Source: Adiantum capillus-veneris (Eukaryota > Streptophyta > Polypodiopsida > Polypodiales > Pteridaceae). Taken from it: a stretch of DNA of 64,000 bases. The position numbers and the translations under genes were made by a program. Shown here one piece after another: positions 10,497 to 21,945 of the stretch. The stretch covers positions 85,773,884-85,837,883 of the forward strand of contig CM043944.1 of NCBI GenBank assembly GCA_014529385.2. Reading direction: 5' to 3'. The number at the start of each line of letters is the position of its first letter. The first letter of the stretch is position 1. The notes under the pieces are model-generated. The model saw only the letters and a program-made list of their open reading frames with translations. It had not been told where the DNA came from and ran no database searches.

Positions 10497-11082
10497 TAGA
10501 AGGCACTACTTCCAGCATGTTCAAAGTAGTTTTTGCTCCTTTGCTCGGGTTCTTAGGGCAATCAGGAATCAAGTGAGAAATTTCACACTCGGTGCAATAT
10601 GCGTTGACTCTAATGATTTCATCATGAGGACAATCTCTTAGCCAATGGTCTCCACCACACTTGTAGCAGGGTCCCTTAGGCTGTTGAGGTGCTCCTTGAT
10701 CTCCTCTTTGTTGGTATGCATGCCTCTGCCCGCCCATGCCTCCGTTGGCTATGAACAACAGTGTTCGTTCATCCAAGCTGTATCTTCCTTCTCCTGCTGC
10801 CTGTGCAGCTGTTGGTGGTCTTGTACTTCCAATCATGCTCCAAGGTTCTGGCGTTGGGGGTTCTTCCGATGTATAATAGACAGGATTTGCTGCATATCCA
10901 TTGGAATCATCGTAATATGCATGCATAGGTACCAAAGCCTTCTCTTTTGGTTCGTTTACCGTTGGTGTGTATCTTATGCCTACTGGTCTTACTCCTAGTA
11001 GGGGTGGTTGTTGCCCCAATACTGGTTGTGGTCTTTCAACACCTATAGGTCCGGGTAGGTTGCCTGCTTGATACCTAGGCAT
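10408..11082 (-). pseudogene. zinc-knuckle (nucleocapsid) part of Gag, element E
   Basis: 224 residues, Pro- and Gly-rich at first (GRYSLDERTLLFIANGGMGG), then CYKCGGDHWLRDC, a CX2CX4HX4C-like zinc knuckle with near-canonical spacing, and a second Cys/His cluster CTECEISHLIPDC. Such knuckles bind the element RNA. The ORF continues past the knuckles into a Ser/Thr/Asn-rich tail and overlaps the 9015-10496 frame, so another frameshift lies near 10450. Confidence 0.75.
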
Positions 11083-12217
11083 CGGTGGAAGTTGAGGAGA
11101 TGCTGCCTGAACTTGGGAGCATATGGTCGCTCTCTCACATATCCCTTGTTATAATAACATTCCTCCGTCACATGGTTTGTCCATTTTTGTTCAATAGTAC
11201 ACCACTTTGGCTGCTTAGCCTGAGGCTTGGCATACATAGTATTTTTTTTTAGCACTTCCTCTACAAGCTGCTCCTGGCTTACAGCTACTTCTCCTTTCCG
11301 TGCTATCTTAGCGGACTTGCTTCCACTTTGTTGTGAGGATGAATCGTCATCAAGATCCTTGAATTCACCCTCCTTGTAGACCGCAAAATTGTCTACAAGG
11401 TAAATAGCTTCCTTAGTTAACTCATTTAACGTCGTTCTCCTCTTCATATGCAAGTCCTTCTGGAGATTTGCTCTCCTTAGTCCTTGAATAAATATAAGCA
11501 TAAGTCTGGACTGAGTTGGCAGTTCTTCCACAGGGCAGAACTTCACATATCTTTTTAGTCGTAGGGCTGCTTTTCGCACAGATTCCCCTTCTTTCTGTTT
11601 GAATTTATGGATTTGTGAGACTGTATTATGAGCTATCCCCCTTTGTGAGAATTCCTCAATAAACTCGTCAAAAACCTCCTCCATAGACTCGAAATCTCTA
11701 CGCTCCACAGAGTCAAACAAAGTAGCGGCATCCTCCTCTAGAGTAAGCCCAAACCCTGCAAATTGAGGAGGAAAGTCAACACTTCTTCAGCTCTAATTAC
11801 ACGCACAAAGGCTGCTACATGATCCCTAGGATCTCTCTTTCCCGTGTATTTCTTGTTTACCCATTTTTGCACTTGAGAAGGTCTAATTCTACGATGGTCT
11901 ACAAATCTCATCATTGGTTCTCCTCGTCCTACTCGATATACCTCCTCTAGCCTTCGGTAGTGGGAGGGTTCCTCTCCCAGAGTTGCCCCTAAGCCATAAT
12001 TTTTGATGGTTTTTGCAAGAGGTGGTTCATCTCTTTGAACTCGTTCTATGGGTTGTCTTCCAGGCTGTGCCGACTCTTGAGTTTTTGGCTTACTCTCGCC
12101 TTGATATTGTGAATAGAGTGGCGGTTCTTGTAAATCTCTTAGCCCCCTTGCAGCTAGATAACCATCTCTGTTTCGATTTTGTTCTAATGTCGCACTTTGT
12201 TGAAGCCATGCCTGCAA
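11043..12217 (-). pseudogene. Gag capsid domain of element E
   Basis: Two frames: 11738-12217, ending with RDPRDHVAAFVRVIRAEEVL, and 11043-11720, starting MFDSVERRDFESMEEVFDEF and including EFSQRGIAHNTVSQIHKFKQ and IQGLRRANLQKDLHMKRRTT. This is the helical retrotransposon_gag type capsid (F...F pattern, LKRYVKFCPVEELP) that forms the particle shell. The join between frames is near 11720-11740. Downstream in the same protein comes the knuckle region at 10408-11082. Confidence 0.75.
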
Positions 12218-13175
12218 TGATGGTTGGGTTGCTTGTTGGTTCTGGTAGTTGAACGTCTATTCGGTTAGAATGTTCGTACTCTTCTGAAAATGGATTTGTT
12301 GACTTGGTAGGGGTATAGGTGGACCTTGGTACTTCTTCGGGGACATATGTTGATGTTTCTGGACCTGTTGCCTTTTCTACCTCCTCTGGGAGGATTTGTT
12401 TGTATTCTCGCCCGTACCTCTCAACAAAAATGATATCCTTCCCCAGAGCAATTTCATAAGAGAATAAGTAAAGAACTTTGTCTTTGCTTAATTCATTTGG
12501 GTAGGGTTCTTTGCATCGAAAATAAGAGACTACTCCCTCGCTCTCATGCTTGTAAATTCCCACATTATCATTATAGGTAGAGACCCTGGTTGTTTTTTTA
12601 TCATACGTAAAAAGAGCTCTAGGTTGATTAATTTTTGGAGGTGATTCTTGAGTTTCTGAGACTTTTTTTGCTTTTGCCACATTATCTCCATATCAGTTGT
12701 AATCCTCAGGGTTGCTAACTATTAGATAGTGATTCCCCTTTTCATCTCGGAATCTATCTCCATCATCATAGACTTGAATTATCTCTAGTCTCTGAGACGG
12801 CCTTTCTTCTATACAAATACACTTGCGTCCCCGATAGTCAGAATAAACTAGGGCTCCCCTAGAGTTTGTTCCTTCTAAGAAGATTATAGTGAACTTGGCA
12901 TCATTCAAAGGGTGTTGGGAGGTACTTCCTCCCAGCATTGGTCCTTCACCGGAGAAACCTCATGGCTGTTGAGTCCCCATCATGAAGAAGGACTTATCTG
13001 ATGAAGTGTCAATATCACTATCCTCCTCAATGATTGGTGCTAATGGATTTAGCCTTGCCTGAGTTACACTCTCTTCAGTGGACGTGGTGCTTACTTGACT
13101 TTTGACACTTTTAGCTCTTGACTTAAAAAAGGCTCGTGACCTTAAATACATAAGAGACTCAAAGCTATATTGCAA
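12090..13175 (-). pseudogene. N-terminal Gag region of element E, unrecognised
   Basis: Three open pieces: 12960-13175, 12693-12938 and 12090-12680. The middle ones read as a compact domain (DYRGRKCICIEERPSQRLEI; YFRCKEPYPNELSKDKVLYL). No motif I can name. Position, strand and continuity with the capsid domain suggest a matrix-like N-terminal extension of Gag. Frameshifts or stops separate the pieces. Confidence 0.4.
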
Positions 13176-14546
13176 ACTTAAAGCCTACCTGGACTTATCC
13201 TGCCTGTGCGGCTATGTGATGATCTCCTTCTGGAATCTACACATGTATGGTTAGTATGTTCACAAGGGTTGTCTTTGAACCGTTGAATAAATTTTTCAAT
13301 TATGTACAACAAATATCAATTTTCTATGACATTGGTCACTCTGAGCAATTATGCGTTTTCTCCCCACTGGATGTCTCAGGGTCTTCTGGTAGTCAAATTT
13401 CAGATTTGAAATGATGGTTGGGATCTAGGTGAAGAACTTATTCCTGCTGTGTAGTCACAATTTTTAAAAAATGCCAAAATCAACAGATCAGGAGTCTATC
13501 GCGATAGACTGTCAGATTTTGCACTTTGGCTCAAATCAAAATTGTGACTTCACCCTTGGGTTCCCCTTACTCTCTTGAGTCTATCCTCAAGTTTCATGCA
13601 ATTTGGACACTTGGTTTGGGTTTTAGACCAATTTTAGTGTTTGTCAGAGCCTGATTCTTTGTTTGGGTCTTAGACTCACTTTTAGTGATCCAAACACCTT
13701 GAGATTTTGTGTGTGTGCTATTTAAGTCAAGCTCAAGCTAACACTAGGAGGGTTTTGCAAGATGAGGTCCACATCTCAAAAACTTGAGTCTATCACGATA
13801 GACTCACCCGAGGCTATCTGAGAAGTGATTTTCCTAATGTTTTCAGCCAGATGGGTCCCTTATGCTATCAGAAGACTATCCCTCAAGTTTCATGCAATTT
13901 GGACTCCTTTTGACCTTAGACCCAAGCACTTGTCAATTTTGCTCTTCTATGGAAATTTCACAGCTCAAATGCACTAAAATGATGCAAATTTGATTTGACA
14001 ATTCAAACTGAAACTTGTGAACAACAATTGTACAACATGACACAATCAACTTACCCAAGGCTAGTGGTTATATCTCTTCTTGGTCTCTTTAGGTTTACCT
14101 AGTGTTTTCTTTTGGCATTCCCTTGTTTCTTTTGGTAGGTTTTGTCACAATATTAGCGTTTTTTCAAGCGCTGGATCACAAATCCAAATGCCTACACTAT
14201 TCACACCCTTGAAGAGTGGAGGATGTGGGTTTTGCTTTCAAGGCAAGCAAACAACCTCGTTGTTTCTTCTCTTTGTTTGTTTTGCGTTTTTACAGCGTTT
14301 TTCTACACTATTCGCACACAAACATCACTTAGAACTCAAAACCATAAATCCTAACTCCACCTTATCCTACCTAACTAACTCTAACTAGTTGTAGACCCTC
14401 GGCAAGTCACATGCTTCCTGGCTATCCACTAGACCTCAGGATACCCTCTCCTGGATCTTCTCTTAAAATTTAAGCTCTCTCCAGTCAAAACTAAAGTAAC
14501 CTAACCATCACACGAGTGACGTAGATCTCCCTACTTAAGGTTTTGT
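13176..14546 (-). other. long untranslated leader of element E
   Basis: About 1.4 kb between primer site and the first Gag frames with no supported coding. It contains a perfect 18-bp palindrome, AGTCTATCGCGATAGACT at 13503-13520. A near-perfect relative lies around 13785-13806 (TGAGTCTATC-A-CGATAGACTCA). A 20-bp direct repeat beginning CTCAAGTTTCATGCAATTTG occurs around 13588 and 13888. Long leaders are usual in Athila/Tat elements and hold packaging and regulatory signals; which of these repeats matter is unknown. Confidence 0.5.
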
Positions 14547-14566
14547 GTCCCCGACAGCGGCGCCAA
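14547..14566 (-). promoter_or_regulatory. tRNA primer binding site of element E (Asp-type)
   Basis: Directly after the LTR terminal CA on the minus strand reads TTGGCGCCGCTGTCGGGGAC. Plant Athila-type elements use TGGCGCCGTTGCCGGGGA, complementary to the 3' end of tRNA-Asp; the match here is 16 of 18. It primes minus-strand DNA synthesis and fixes the LTR boundary at 14567. Confidence 0.8.
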
Positions 14567-15482
14567 TGTTTTAGGGCTAATTACTCCCCTGTTCATGCTT
14601 ACAAGCACGACACAGACAACATACTTGTCATCCGGTGACACGACTAACTCGTAGGTGCACAGAGGCAGTCTCGTTAGCTTGTCAGGCTGAGACCAACCTA
14701 CACATACGCACTTCTATGATGCATCAATCACTAATCCTTGTTAACTCCAACCCACTCTATCCCTAAACGCTCATAACACCGTTTACACATCAAATGAACT
14801 CGGAATCGCTTCAAACTTGCTAGGCAACATCCCCTCACTAGGATACACTTACCTATAAGTCCAATCTCGCCAGATTATAACCCTAGCTACCTCAAATACA
14901 ATCACGATAGACTCACAAGTCGTAAACTAAAAGTGTGCGAAACCTAAGTCTATGAACATCTATGCGTAGCTAATCTCACCCTCGTTCCATAAAGTACTTG
15001 ATTGTTGAAAACAGACACCGTTTGTGCTACTTACAAGCAAAACAAGCTCGTGGGAAGATCGCTCGTGAACAGCTCGAAGATGCGAATGCGTGGTGTGGGC
15101 GCGTAGCTCTCGGAGAGGCTACCACAATGGTGTGGTCAATTCATGAATCCGATAAGGGAGATGCGCGTAGTAAAGAGGATAAGATCACACACTCTCTCTG
15201 TCTCTCGGACTCGTACGACACAGAATTAGTTATTCAAATGTTATTCAAAAATGGTTCTAAGGTGACCTTTATACTTTAGTCACCTTAGCTCAAAATGTAC
15301 ATGGGGTTTTAATTGAGGTATACTCATCATAATTACAAAGTGGAAATGCATTGCATCCTGGCCAACTAATAAATCTATACATAATCTAGACAATTGGATA
15401 AAGACAGTAGACATCATTGGCATTACAAAGGGAATTTGATAGTCATCACAAAGAGGCTTTATAGAACTGTTGGGATCCAACA
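14567..15482 (-). repeat. 5' LTR of element E
   Basis: On the minus strand it begins TGTTGGATCCCAACAG at 15482 and ends CCCTAAAACA at 14567, followed at once by the primer site. Length 916 bp. The right edge is fixed by the switch to gypsy A gag coding homologous to gypsy B. The reading frame that enters gag from the left (TTG at 15470, Gly-Ser-Asn) is LTR sequence, not true gag. The partner LTR lies outside the window, so identity cannot be measured. Short ORFs here are not supported as genes. Confidence 0.75.
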
Positions 15483-17188
15483 GAGAGCCTCCACCGAAGG
15501 AACAAGAAAGAAGTGAGTCTCTCACCACTTGGGCGGAGATGGCTCCACGAAGACGGTGGGCTAAACGTTCTCCATCACCTCCAAAACGGAGAAGACCATC
15601 GCATACTTCTCCACACCATACTTCAAAGAGGGATGACAAAAAGCAAGAGAAGAAACAGGGAAGAAAGAGGACACCCTCTTCTCCATCTTCTTCATCCTAT
15701 TCCTCTTATGAAAGTGATGGTCAAGACAACGAAGATCAAGGCAAGAAAAAGGCGAGAAAGAGGTCACCCTCTTCTCCATCTTCCTCAAATTCTTCATCTT
15801 CTGAAGAAAGTGATGATGCAACCTTTGAACCATCAAAAAGAAGAGGCCATAGGAAATCCTATGCCGCGTGGAAAAGGTCATCCAAGCTCAAGAAGTTCAA
15901 AGAGGGAGGGAAAAGAATCTCTTTCCTTACCTACGATGGCACTTTTGGTGCTACGGACAAAGTCTTGTCCTTTATGCAACAATTTGATGCGGCGTTTGGA
16001 GACGAGGGCTTCACGGAGTCCTCTAAGCTGCACCATGTAGCTATGCCTTTTCAAAAGTCTGCCAGGGAATGGTGGTCTATCCTACGGGCCAACAATGAAT
16101 CTCCACGAACATGGAAAGCTTTAAGAGCTTCCATTATGAAGCAGTTTTTGGCCACCGATGCCAAAGACAAAGTACTCACCGAATGGCGAAGCTTGAAGCT
16201 CTTTCCCTATGAATCCATCCACAAATATGTAGACAAGTTTTGGGACCTACAACTCAAAGCCACTATCTTCAAAAAGTTGGATTTTGGAGAGCAAAAGCAG
16301 CAATTTTGTGCGAGCTTAACCGAAGAAATGGTGGAGTATGTCAACTCCCAAAGGCCACGCACCATATCGGCGGTAATACATCATACTATGGTGGCCTCCC
16401 AAATCAATTTCCAAACAGGGGCTATGAGGAATTCTAAGCCCCTTGAAAACAAGGGTTCCAATGAGCCTAAGGGGAAGGACAATGTCCAAATGTCTCCTAA
16501 GGGCAACTCCAACAAAGCTAAAGAGAAGGGAGTTTATAAAGGCAAAAATAAACTCTCTCCTGAAGAGCTTGAGCGTTATCACAAGGATAACCGGTGTTTC
16601 AAGTGTGGCAAACAAGGGCATGTGTACCACCCTTGTCCCCAAAAGAACAACCGCCATGATCCTCCTAGAGCTAGCTTGGTCGAAATCCAAGAGGAGGAAA
16701 CTCACCACAAAGGATCTCCTCTATGCCATGCTTGGGGAAAGGTAAGAGAACATGATGCTTTTATTCTCTTTGACCCCGGTTCTACTCATAATTTTATATC
16801 TATAGAGTTGGCCACCAAGCTAGGCATACAAACCTATGAGATGGGAGATCTCCTACCCGTAGAAAGTCCTTTCAAGGGGCAAAAAGATTTAGTCACTCCC
16901 TTAATCGAGAAATTGAGGCTCCATGTCCAAAGCTATGTGGACAAAGAGGCCTTCTTTATCTCTCCTCTCAAGCATGAGGATGTAATCCTAGGGGCACCAT
17001 GGTTTGATCGCATGGCTGCCAATGTTAAATTCCCTGAAAGAAGAATCTCCTTTAAGTTCAGGGAAAAAGATATGTATATAGATGCTAAGGAAATGGGTAA
17101 CACTATACCCATTGTACATACTCAAGCTTTCAACAAGTCAATAAAGAGCTCTATTTTTGTGTACATGATTTTTGTGAAAGATTCTTAA
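15483..17188 (+). pseudogene. Gag-protease of gypsy A, 5'-truncated by element E
   Basis: The frame is open for about 568 codons. The first 140 residues are Arg/Lys/Ser/Pro-rich, an SR-like tail (KKARKRSPSSPSSSNSSSSE). Residues about 160-330 form the capsid domain (VAMPFQKSAREWWSILRANN; LTEWRSLKLFPYESIHKYVD). Near residue 385 is a zinc knuckle CFKCGKQGHVYHPC. A retropepsin follows, FDPGSTHNFISIELATKLG, in which the usual DSG/DTG is DPG, then EDVILGAPWFDRMAANVKFP. The intact sister start is seen in gypsy B at 35703, so about 90 N-terminal codons are missing here, separated by E. The frame ends at TAA 17186-17188, where gypsy B reads on. Confidence 0.88.
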
Positions 17189-17933
17189 AATGAACCTAAT
17201 GTTTTAGCAAAAGAAAATATACATAACCAAAAGGAATTAGAGTTATCCAATTTTCTCAAGGGGTTTGAAGATGTATTTATTGACGACATCCCTTGTGAGC
17301 TACCTCCTAAACAAGGTAATGATGACCATGCAATTGAACTTCTTCTAGGAAGTTCACCACCTAAAAAACCTCCTTATAAAGTTTCTCAAGCTCAACAAGA
17401 GGAGATTATGTGGCAAGTGCATGAGTTAGTTGAGAAGGGCATGGTTAGGCCTAGCTCATCTCCATTTTGTTCTTCTGTGCTACTAGTGCAAAAGAAAGAT
17501 GGCACATATCATATGTGTGTCGACTATAGAGCACTAAATAGGATCACTATCAAAAATAGGTTTCCCGTTCCACGGGTAGAAGGCCTATTTGATAAGCTAC
17601 AAGGGTCCACCTACTTCTGTAGGATTGACCTAAAAAGTGGCTATCATCGAATAAGGATAGTTGATCAAGATATTGTAAAGACCACATTCTGCACTACGTT
17701 TGGTCTTTACGAATATATTGTCATGCCTTTTGGCTTGACCAATGCACCAGCCACATTCAACCGCTAGATGGAGAAGCTATTCAGGCCTCACCGAACCTTT
17801 ACTGGAGTGTTCTTTGATGATATCATCATCTACTCTAATTCATTAGACGAACACAAGCGACACCTCTAGGTAATATTTCAAGTTTTAAGAGAAAATAAAC
17901 TTTTATGTTAATCGAAGGAAAAGTGATATTTTC
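17189..17933 (+). pseudogene. reverse transcriptase of gypsy A
   Basis: Same frame as gag after one stop. It reads from the protease-RT linker (FEDVFIDDIPCELPPKQG) through SSVLLVQKKDGTYHMCVDYR, TYFCRIDLKSGYHRIRIVDQ (first catalytic Asp), YIVMPFGLTNAPATFNR, then a TAG stop at 17765-17767, then VFFDDIIIYS (active site FFDD instead of YXDD) and a second TAG at 17867-17869. At the second site gypsy B has CAG, so this stop is a C-to-T change. A frameshift near 17900-17933 leads into the next frame. Confidence 0.88.
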
Positions 17934-18764
17934 TTGCGAGAGATTCATTATTTAGGTCACATTATCTCTCAAGATAGCATCCAAATGGATCCATCAAAGT
18001 TAGAGGTAATAAAAGGATGGCCTAAACCAAGGAATCTTCATGAGTTAAGAAGCTTTATAGGTATGTGCATATACCATAGACGCTTCATAGAAAAGTTCTC
18101 ACTAATAGCAGAACCATTACATGACATAACAAAGAAAAATGTTAGGTACACATGGTTTGCCAAGGAGAACAATGATTTCAAAAAGCTTAAAGAAAAGCTT
18201 ATCTCTCCACCTGTGCTTACATTACCGGATCTCTCAAAGCCATTTGAGGTCCAATGTGATGCTTGTGGTGATTGCCTTGGAGCTGTTTTTCTTCAAGAAG
18301 GGCATGCCATAGGCTATGAAAGTCGAAGGCTCGACCCTATTGAGCAAGCTCTAGGCATATATGAAAAGGAACTCCTTGCAGTTCTACATGCCTTAGATCA
18401 TGGAAGCACTATTTATTGGGGACTCCTTTCATTTTGCAAACGGATCACCAAACTTAAGTACTTCATGACGCAGACCAAGCTCCCCAACAAAAAAATGAGG
18501 TGGGCAAATTTTCTTTCACAATTTCATTTTCATATTGCTCACATTGCTGGCAAGCATAATCAAGTAGCCGATGCACTCTCAAGACGGCGGAGAGTGGATG
18601 CAGTTTCCATAGCAACTCACAATGATCTATCTTCTATGATAGATGAGTATGCTATTGATCCCGATTTTAGAGATGTGATTTCAGCCCTTGCACTAGGGAA
18701 GAAAGAGGAACCATTTACTTTACAAGATGGTTATCTTCTCTATGGAAATAGACTGTGTTACTAG
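17934..18764 (+). pseudogene. RT thumb and RNase H of gypsy A
   Basis: 276 residues beginning in the RT end (REIHYLGHIISQDSIQMDPS) and the connection (NLHELRSFIGMCIYHRRFIE). RNase H follows: VQCDACGDCLGAVFLQEGHA with the first Asp, IYEKELLAVLHALDHGS with the active Glu, and HNQVADALSRRRR with the last Asp. The usual W..YL...F segment is disturbed (STIYWGLLSFCKRITKLKYF), probably two compensating indels. The frame ends by a small deletion at 18755-18764 relative to gypsy B. Confidence 0.88.
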
Positions 18765-19439
18765 CCCACTACGTGAGAAAGTAATGTATGAATCTCATGA
18801 TCCTCCTTATGCAGGGCATAGAGGGATTCAATCTACTCTAAAGGGAATTAAAACATATTTCTATTGGCCTACCATGAACGCAAACCTACAAAAGTATGTT
18901 TCTAAATGTGTGGTATGCCAAAAGACAAAGTTTGATAGAGGGAAGCAACCTGGCTTGCTTCAACCTTTGCCAATCCCTAATTCACCATGGGAGAGCATAT
19001 CCATGGATTTTATCTTTGGATTGCCTAAGTCTATCCATGGGAATACGTGATATGGACAATATTAGACAGGTTCAGTAAACAAGCTCATTTTATTCCAAAA
19101 AGACTATCAAAGCCAATCAAATGGCCACCCTCTTCATTTCACAAAACTTCAAGTACCATGGATTGCCAATGTCCATAGTGTCGGATAGAGATCCTAGAAT
19201 GACCAATAATTTTTGGAAGGGTCTCTTTGAGAATTTAGGAACAAAGCTAAACTTCTCTTCGGCCTATCACCCGCAAACGGATGGCAAGTAGATCAAAGAT
19301 CCCAATGGGAGAAGTACTTACCCTTAGTGGAGTATGACTACAATAACACTGTACATACTTCCACGGGAAAAGCACCTTTTGAGGTAATTGAGGGAAGATA
19401 AAAAAGTCCTTGCTACTTAAGGTACATGGGAAGATCTTT
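18727..19439 (+). pseudogene. integrase N-terminal half of gypsy A, interrupted by copia 1
   Basis: The frame starts in the HHCC zinc region (HDPPYAGHRGIQSTLKGIKT, then CVVCQKTKFDRG) and runs into the core (WESISMDFIFGLPKS, first Asp). After about 19050 other frames carry the rest: SDRDPRM with the second Asp, then SAYHPQTDGK before a TAG. The sequence stops at 19439, where copia 1 is inserted with target duplication tcttt, and continues at 25116. Confidence 0.85.
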
Positions 19440-20256
19440 TGTTAGGAAATAAGACGTAGCTAAATAGATAATTGAGTAGATTACTTAATGGAGAGAGACA
19501 AATTTATATACACGAGATTATAGAGTAGAGAGAGAGAGAGAGTACACACGATATACGTGGTTCACCCAATGTGGGCTACGTCCACGGGAAAGCAGCCACT
19601 CAATGGCTTTAGTACTTCAAAAACAAGAAGTAGTTTACAAAGGGATTATACCCTTAATGGAGCTCCCGCCTTGCTTCACTCTCACCACCTCACACTCACC
19701 TTGTTGCATCAACTTCACACTATGAAATGTGTGTAGAAATGGCCTCCTTTTATAGGCCAAAAGGGCTGCCCTCTCTTATGAGAGACAGCCATGTGTAGCC
19801 GCCCTTGTGCGAATAAGTCCAAATCGGACCCTCCAATCCGCCCATGTGTGGCCGCCCTTGAGAAGACAAGTCCGCTTTTGAATTCGGCCACCGGCCACCG
19901 ACCATTGACTTCCGACCACCGGCCACCGGCCATTGACTTCCGACCACCGGCCACCGGCCATTGACTTCCGACCACTGGCCATCGGCCATTGACTACCGGC
20001 CACCGGCCAACCGACCGGTTGTTTTCCAACCACTTTTCGGCCGCCGTCCGGTCATAATATTCCGGCGAAAAAAAGTCTCAGGGGCCTCCGCCCCCGAGGC
20101 CTTTAAAGTTGCCCCTGATTCTTGTCGGTGAAAATTTTGGTTTCATGTGAGTGATTTCCCTTCACGCACGATGGCTTCTCCTCATAATGGGGGCCTTACA
20201 AATGTGCGCTTTTACCATAGAAAATTACAAGGGTAAATCAGGCTCCATACTTAACA
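19440..20256 (-). repeat. 3' LTR of copia 1
   Basis: 817 bp. It contains a GA run (about 19528-19541) and a GC-rich minisatellite of about 28 bp (CATTGACTTCCGACCACCGG) around 19876-20010, with one more copy than the partner LTR. The long ORFs in this stretch (repeating RWPVVGSQWPVAGG) are only translations of the minisatellite. Confidence 0.92.
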
Positions 20257-20322
20257 ATCTCCCACTTGGAGACTGATCTCCAAACCAAACCTGTGACTGA
20301 TTTCCATTCTGGCTTCTTATCC

Positions 20323-20841
20323 TTAAATGCCGATTGAAGATGAGCAAAAGCTCAACTTCTCCTTGTTGACCACCTTTGTAAACATGTCTGCAGGATTTTC
20401 ACTTGTATGCACCTTTCCTAGCTTTAGTTGTCCCTCTTCCAAAAGAGTGCGTATGAAGTGATATCTCACCTCAATGTGCTTTGTCCTTGAATGAAAGGCT
20501 GAGTTCTTCGCAAGATGGATAGCGCTTTGGCTATCACTGTACAAGACACAATTGTCTTGTTTGAATCCAAGCTCTTCTAAGAATCTGTGAAGCCACTTAA
20601 TTTCTTTGCTTGCCTCCGTCATTGCTACATACTCTGCTTCCGTGGTAGAAAGTGAAACCACTTTCTGCAGCTTTGAAGCCCAGCTTACTGCTGTGCCTCC
20701 AACCGTGAGCACATAGCCAGTAGTGCTCCTTCAAGTATCTTTGTCACCTGCCATATCTGCATCAGCATACCCTTCTAGAAAAATATCAGTTCCTCCAAAA
20801 TACACAGCATTTGTTGTTGTCCCTTTTAGATACCTAAGTAT
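20323..20841 (-). pseudogene. RNase H of copia 1
   Basis: The frame 20323-20712 holds GGTAVSWASKLQKVVSLSTT, EAEYVAMTEASKEIKWLHRF, CVLYSDSQSAIHLAKNSAFH and HTSENPADMFTKVV, the typical copia RNase H and its end. The upstream part, to 20841, is in the same sense (ILRYLKGT, then YADADMAG with the first Asp) but interrupted by TGA codons; conserved wording implies TGG and CGA originals. The last residues before the polypurine tract have been altered. Confidence 0.9.
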
Positions 20842-21888
20842 TCACTTCACAGCTTGCCAATGCTCTTTACCTGGGTTGTCCATGAACCTACTCACAACTC
20901 CCACTGCATGTGCAATGTCTGGCCTTGTCCAGACCATAGCATACATTAGAGAACCTACCGCTGCAACATATGGAACTTTAGACATATAGGCTATCTCCTC
21001 TTGTGTCTTTGGACACATATCCTTCGTTAGTTTAAAATGACCAGCCAAAGGTGTAGAAACTGGTTTTGCATTTTGCATTGCAAACCTTTCTAGTACCTTC
21101 TTGATGTAATCTTCTTGAGATAGATTTATTGTCTTCTTCGTCCCGTCCCTTGATATTTTCATACCAAGTATCCTCTTTGCAGCACCTAAATCTTTCATTG
21201 AAAAAGATTTGGACAGCTCCTCTTTTAGGTCTTTGATGTCCTGCATGTTAGCACTTGCAATCAACATGTCATCAACATACAACATTAGGATGATGAATTT
21301 CCCATCTCCCAAATTCTCCGTGTAGACGCAGTGATCCGAGTTGCATCTTGTGAATCCATGATCCAACATCCATCGATCAAACTTCAAGTACCATTGTCTT
21401 GATGCTTGCTTTAAACCATACAAGCTCTTCTTTAATCTGCAAACCATTTTCTCCTTACCTTTTACTTCATACCCCTTTGGTTGAAGCATGTAGATTTCCT
21501 CCTCTAAGTCACCGTGAGGGAATGCCGTATTTACATCCATTTGCTCGAGATTTAGATCATGAGTAGCCACAAGGCTTAAGACAAGCCTAATTGAGTTCAT
21601 TTTTACAACAGGAGAAAATATTTCATTGAAGTCAATACCTTTCTTTTGAGAAAAAACTTTTACCACAAGCCTAGAATTGTATCTTTTCTTCCCACCTTCT
21701 TCTTCCTTTAGCTTGTACACCCATTTGTTTTGAAGTGCCCGCTTACCTTTAGGCAACTCAACCAACTCCCATGTTTGGTTGCGATGTAGTGAGTCCATCT
21801 CCACTTGCATGCTCTTCGTCCATTCTTCTTTGGATTCATGTTGCATAGCTTCTTCAGATGATTCCGGCTCTCCAGAATCTGAGATCAA
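20842..21888 (-). pseudogene. reverse transcriptase of copia 1
   Basis: 348 residues. Landmarks: WTKSMQVEMDSLHRNQTWEL at the start of the copia RT domain, NKWVYKLKEEEGGKKRYNSR, VKVFSQKKGIDFNEIFSPVV, EQMDVNTAFPHGDLEEEIYM (first catalytic Asp), KKSLYGLKQASRQWYLKFDR and LMLYVDDMLIASANMQ with the intact YVDD site. It ends at TGA where the copia consensus has Trp (AVK-stop-ILRYLKG). The frame upstream to 21946 is the same polyprotein with a TGA at 21946-21948. Confidence 0.93.
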
Positions 21889-21945
21889 GAGATGGTTGAA
21901 GGAAGGAACAAACCTTTCTGGAGGTCTACTTGCTCTTGTATATCT

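Larger units (their letters stand above)
1..15482 (-). mobile_element. Athila/Tat-like Ty3/gypsy element E (5' LTR to past the integrase, 3' end off the left edge)
   Basis: On the minus strand the order is LTR (14567-15482), primer site, leader, gag, zinc-knuckle region, retropepsin, spacer, RT, RNase H, integrase, a second retropepsin-like domain and a coiled-coil ORF that runs off the window. RT-RNase H-integrase order marks Ty3/gypsy. The integrase sequence PQANGQAEATNK and the Asp-type primer site point to the non-chromovirus Athila/Tat group, and no chromodomain is visible. The right LTR edge falls inside the gag of gypsy A, so E inserted there; the expected 5-bp duplication gagag (15483-15487) should recur beyond the left edge. 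Assigning positions 1-3400 to E is an inference from strand and continuity, because no 3' LTR is in the window. Many frameshifts and stops show that this copy is dead. Confidence 0.75.

Noticed and set aside
14080-14388. Plus-strand ORF of 102 residues in the leader of element E
   Set aside because: No motif, opposite strand to the element, low-complexity hydrophobic translation.
17808-17830. FFDD in place of YXDD as a lesion of gypsy A RT
   Set aside because: Gypsy B has the same FFDD, so it is a family feature or an older shared change.
19715-20033. Overlapping minus-strand ORFs with repeating RWPVVGSQWPVAGG (and the copy at 24582-25028)
   Set aside because: Translations of a GC-rich minisatellite in the copia 1 LTRs; all three frames stay open because of the repeat.
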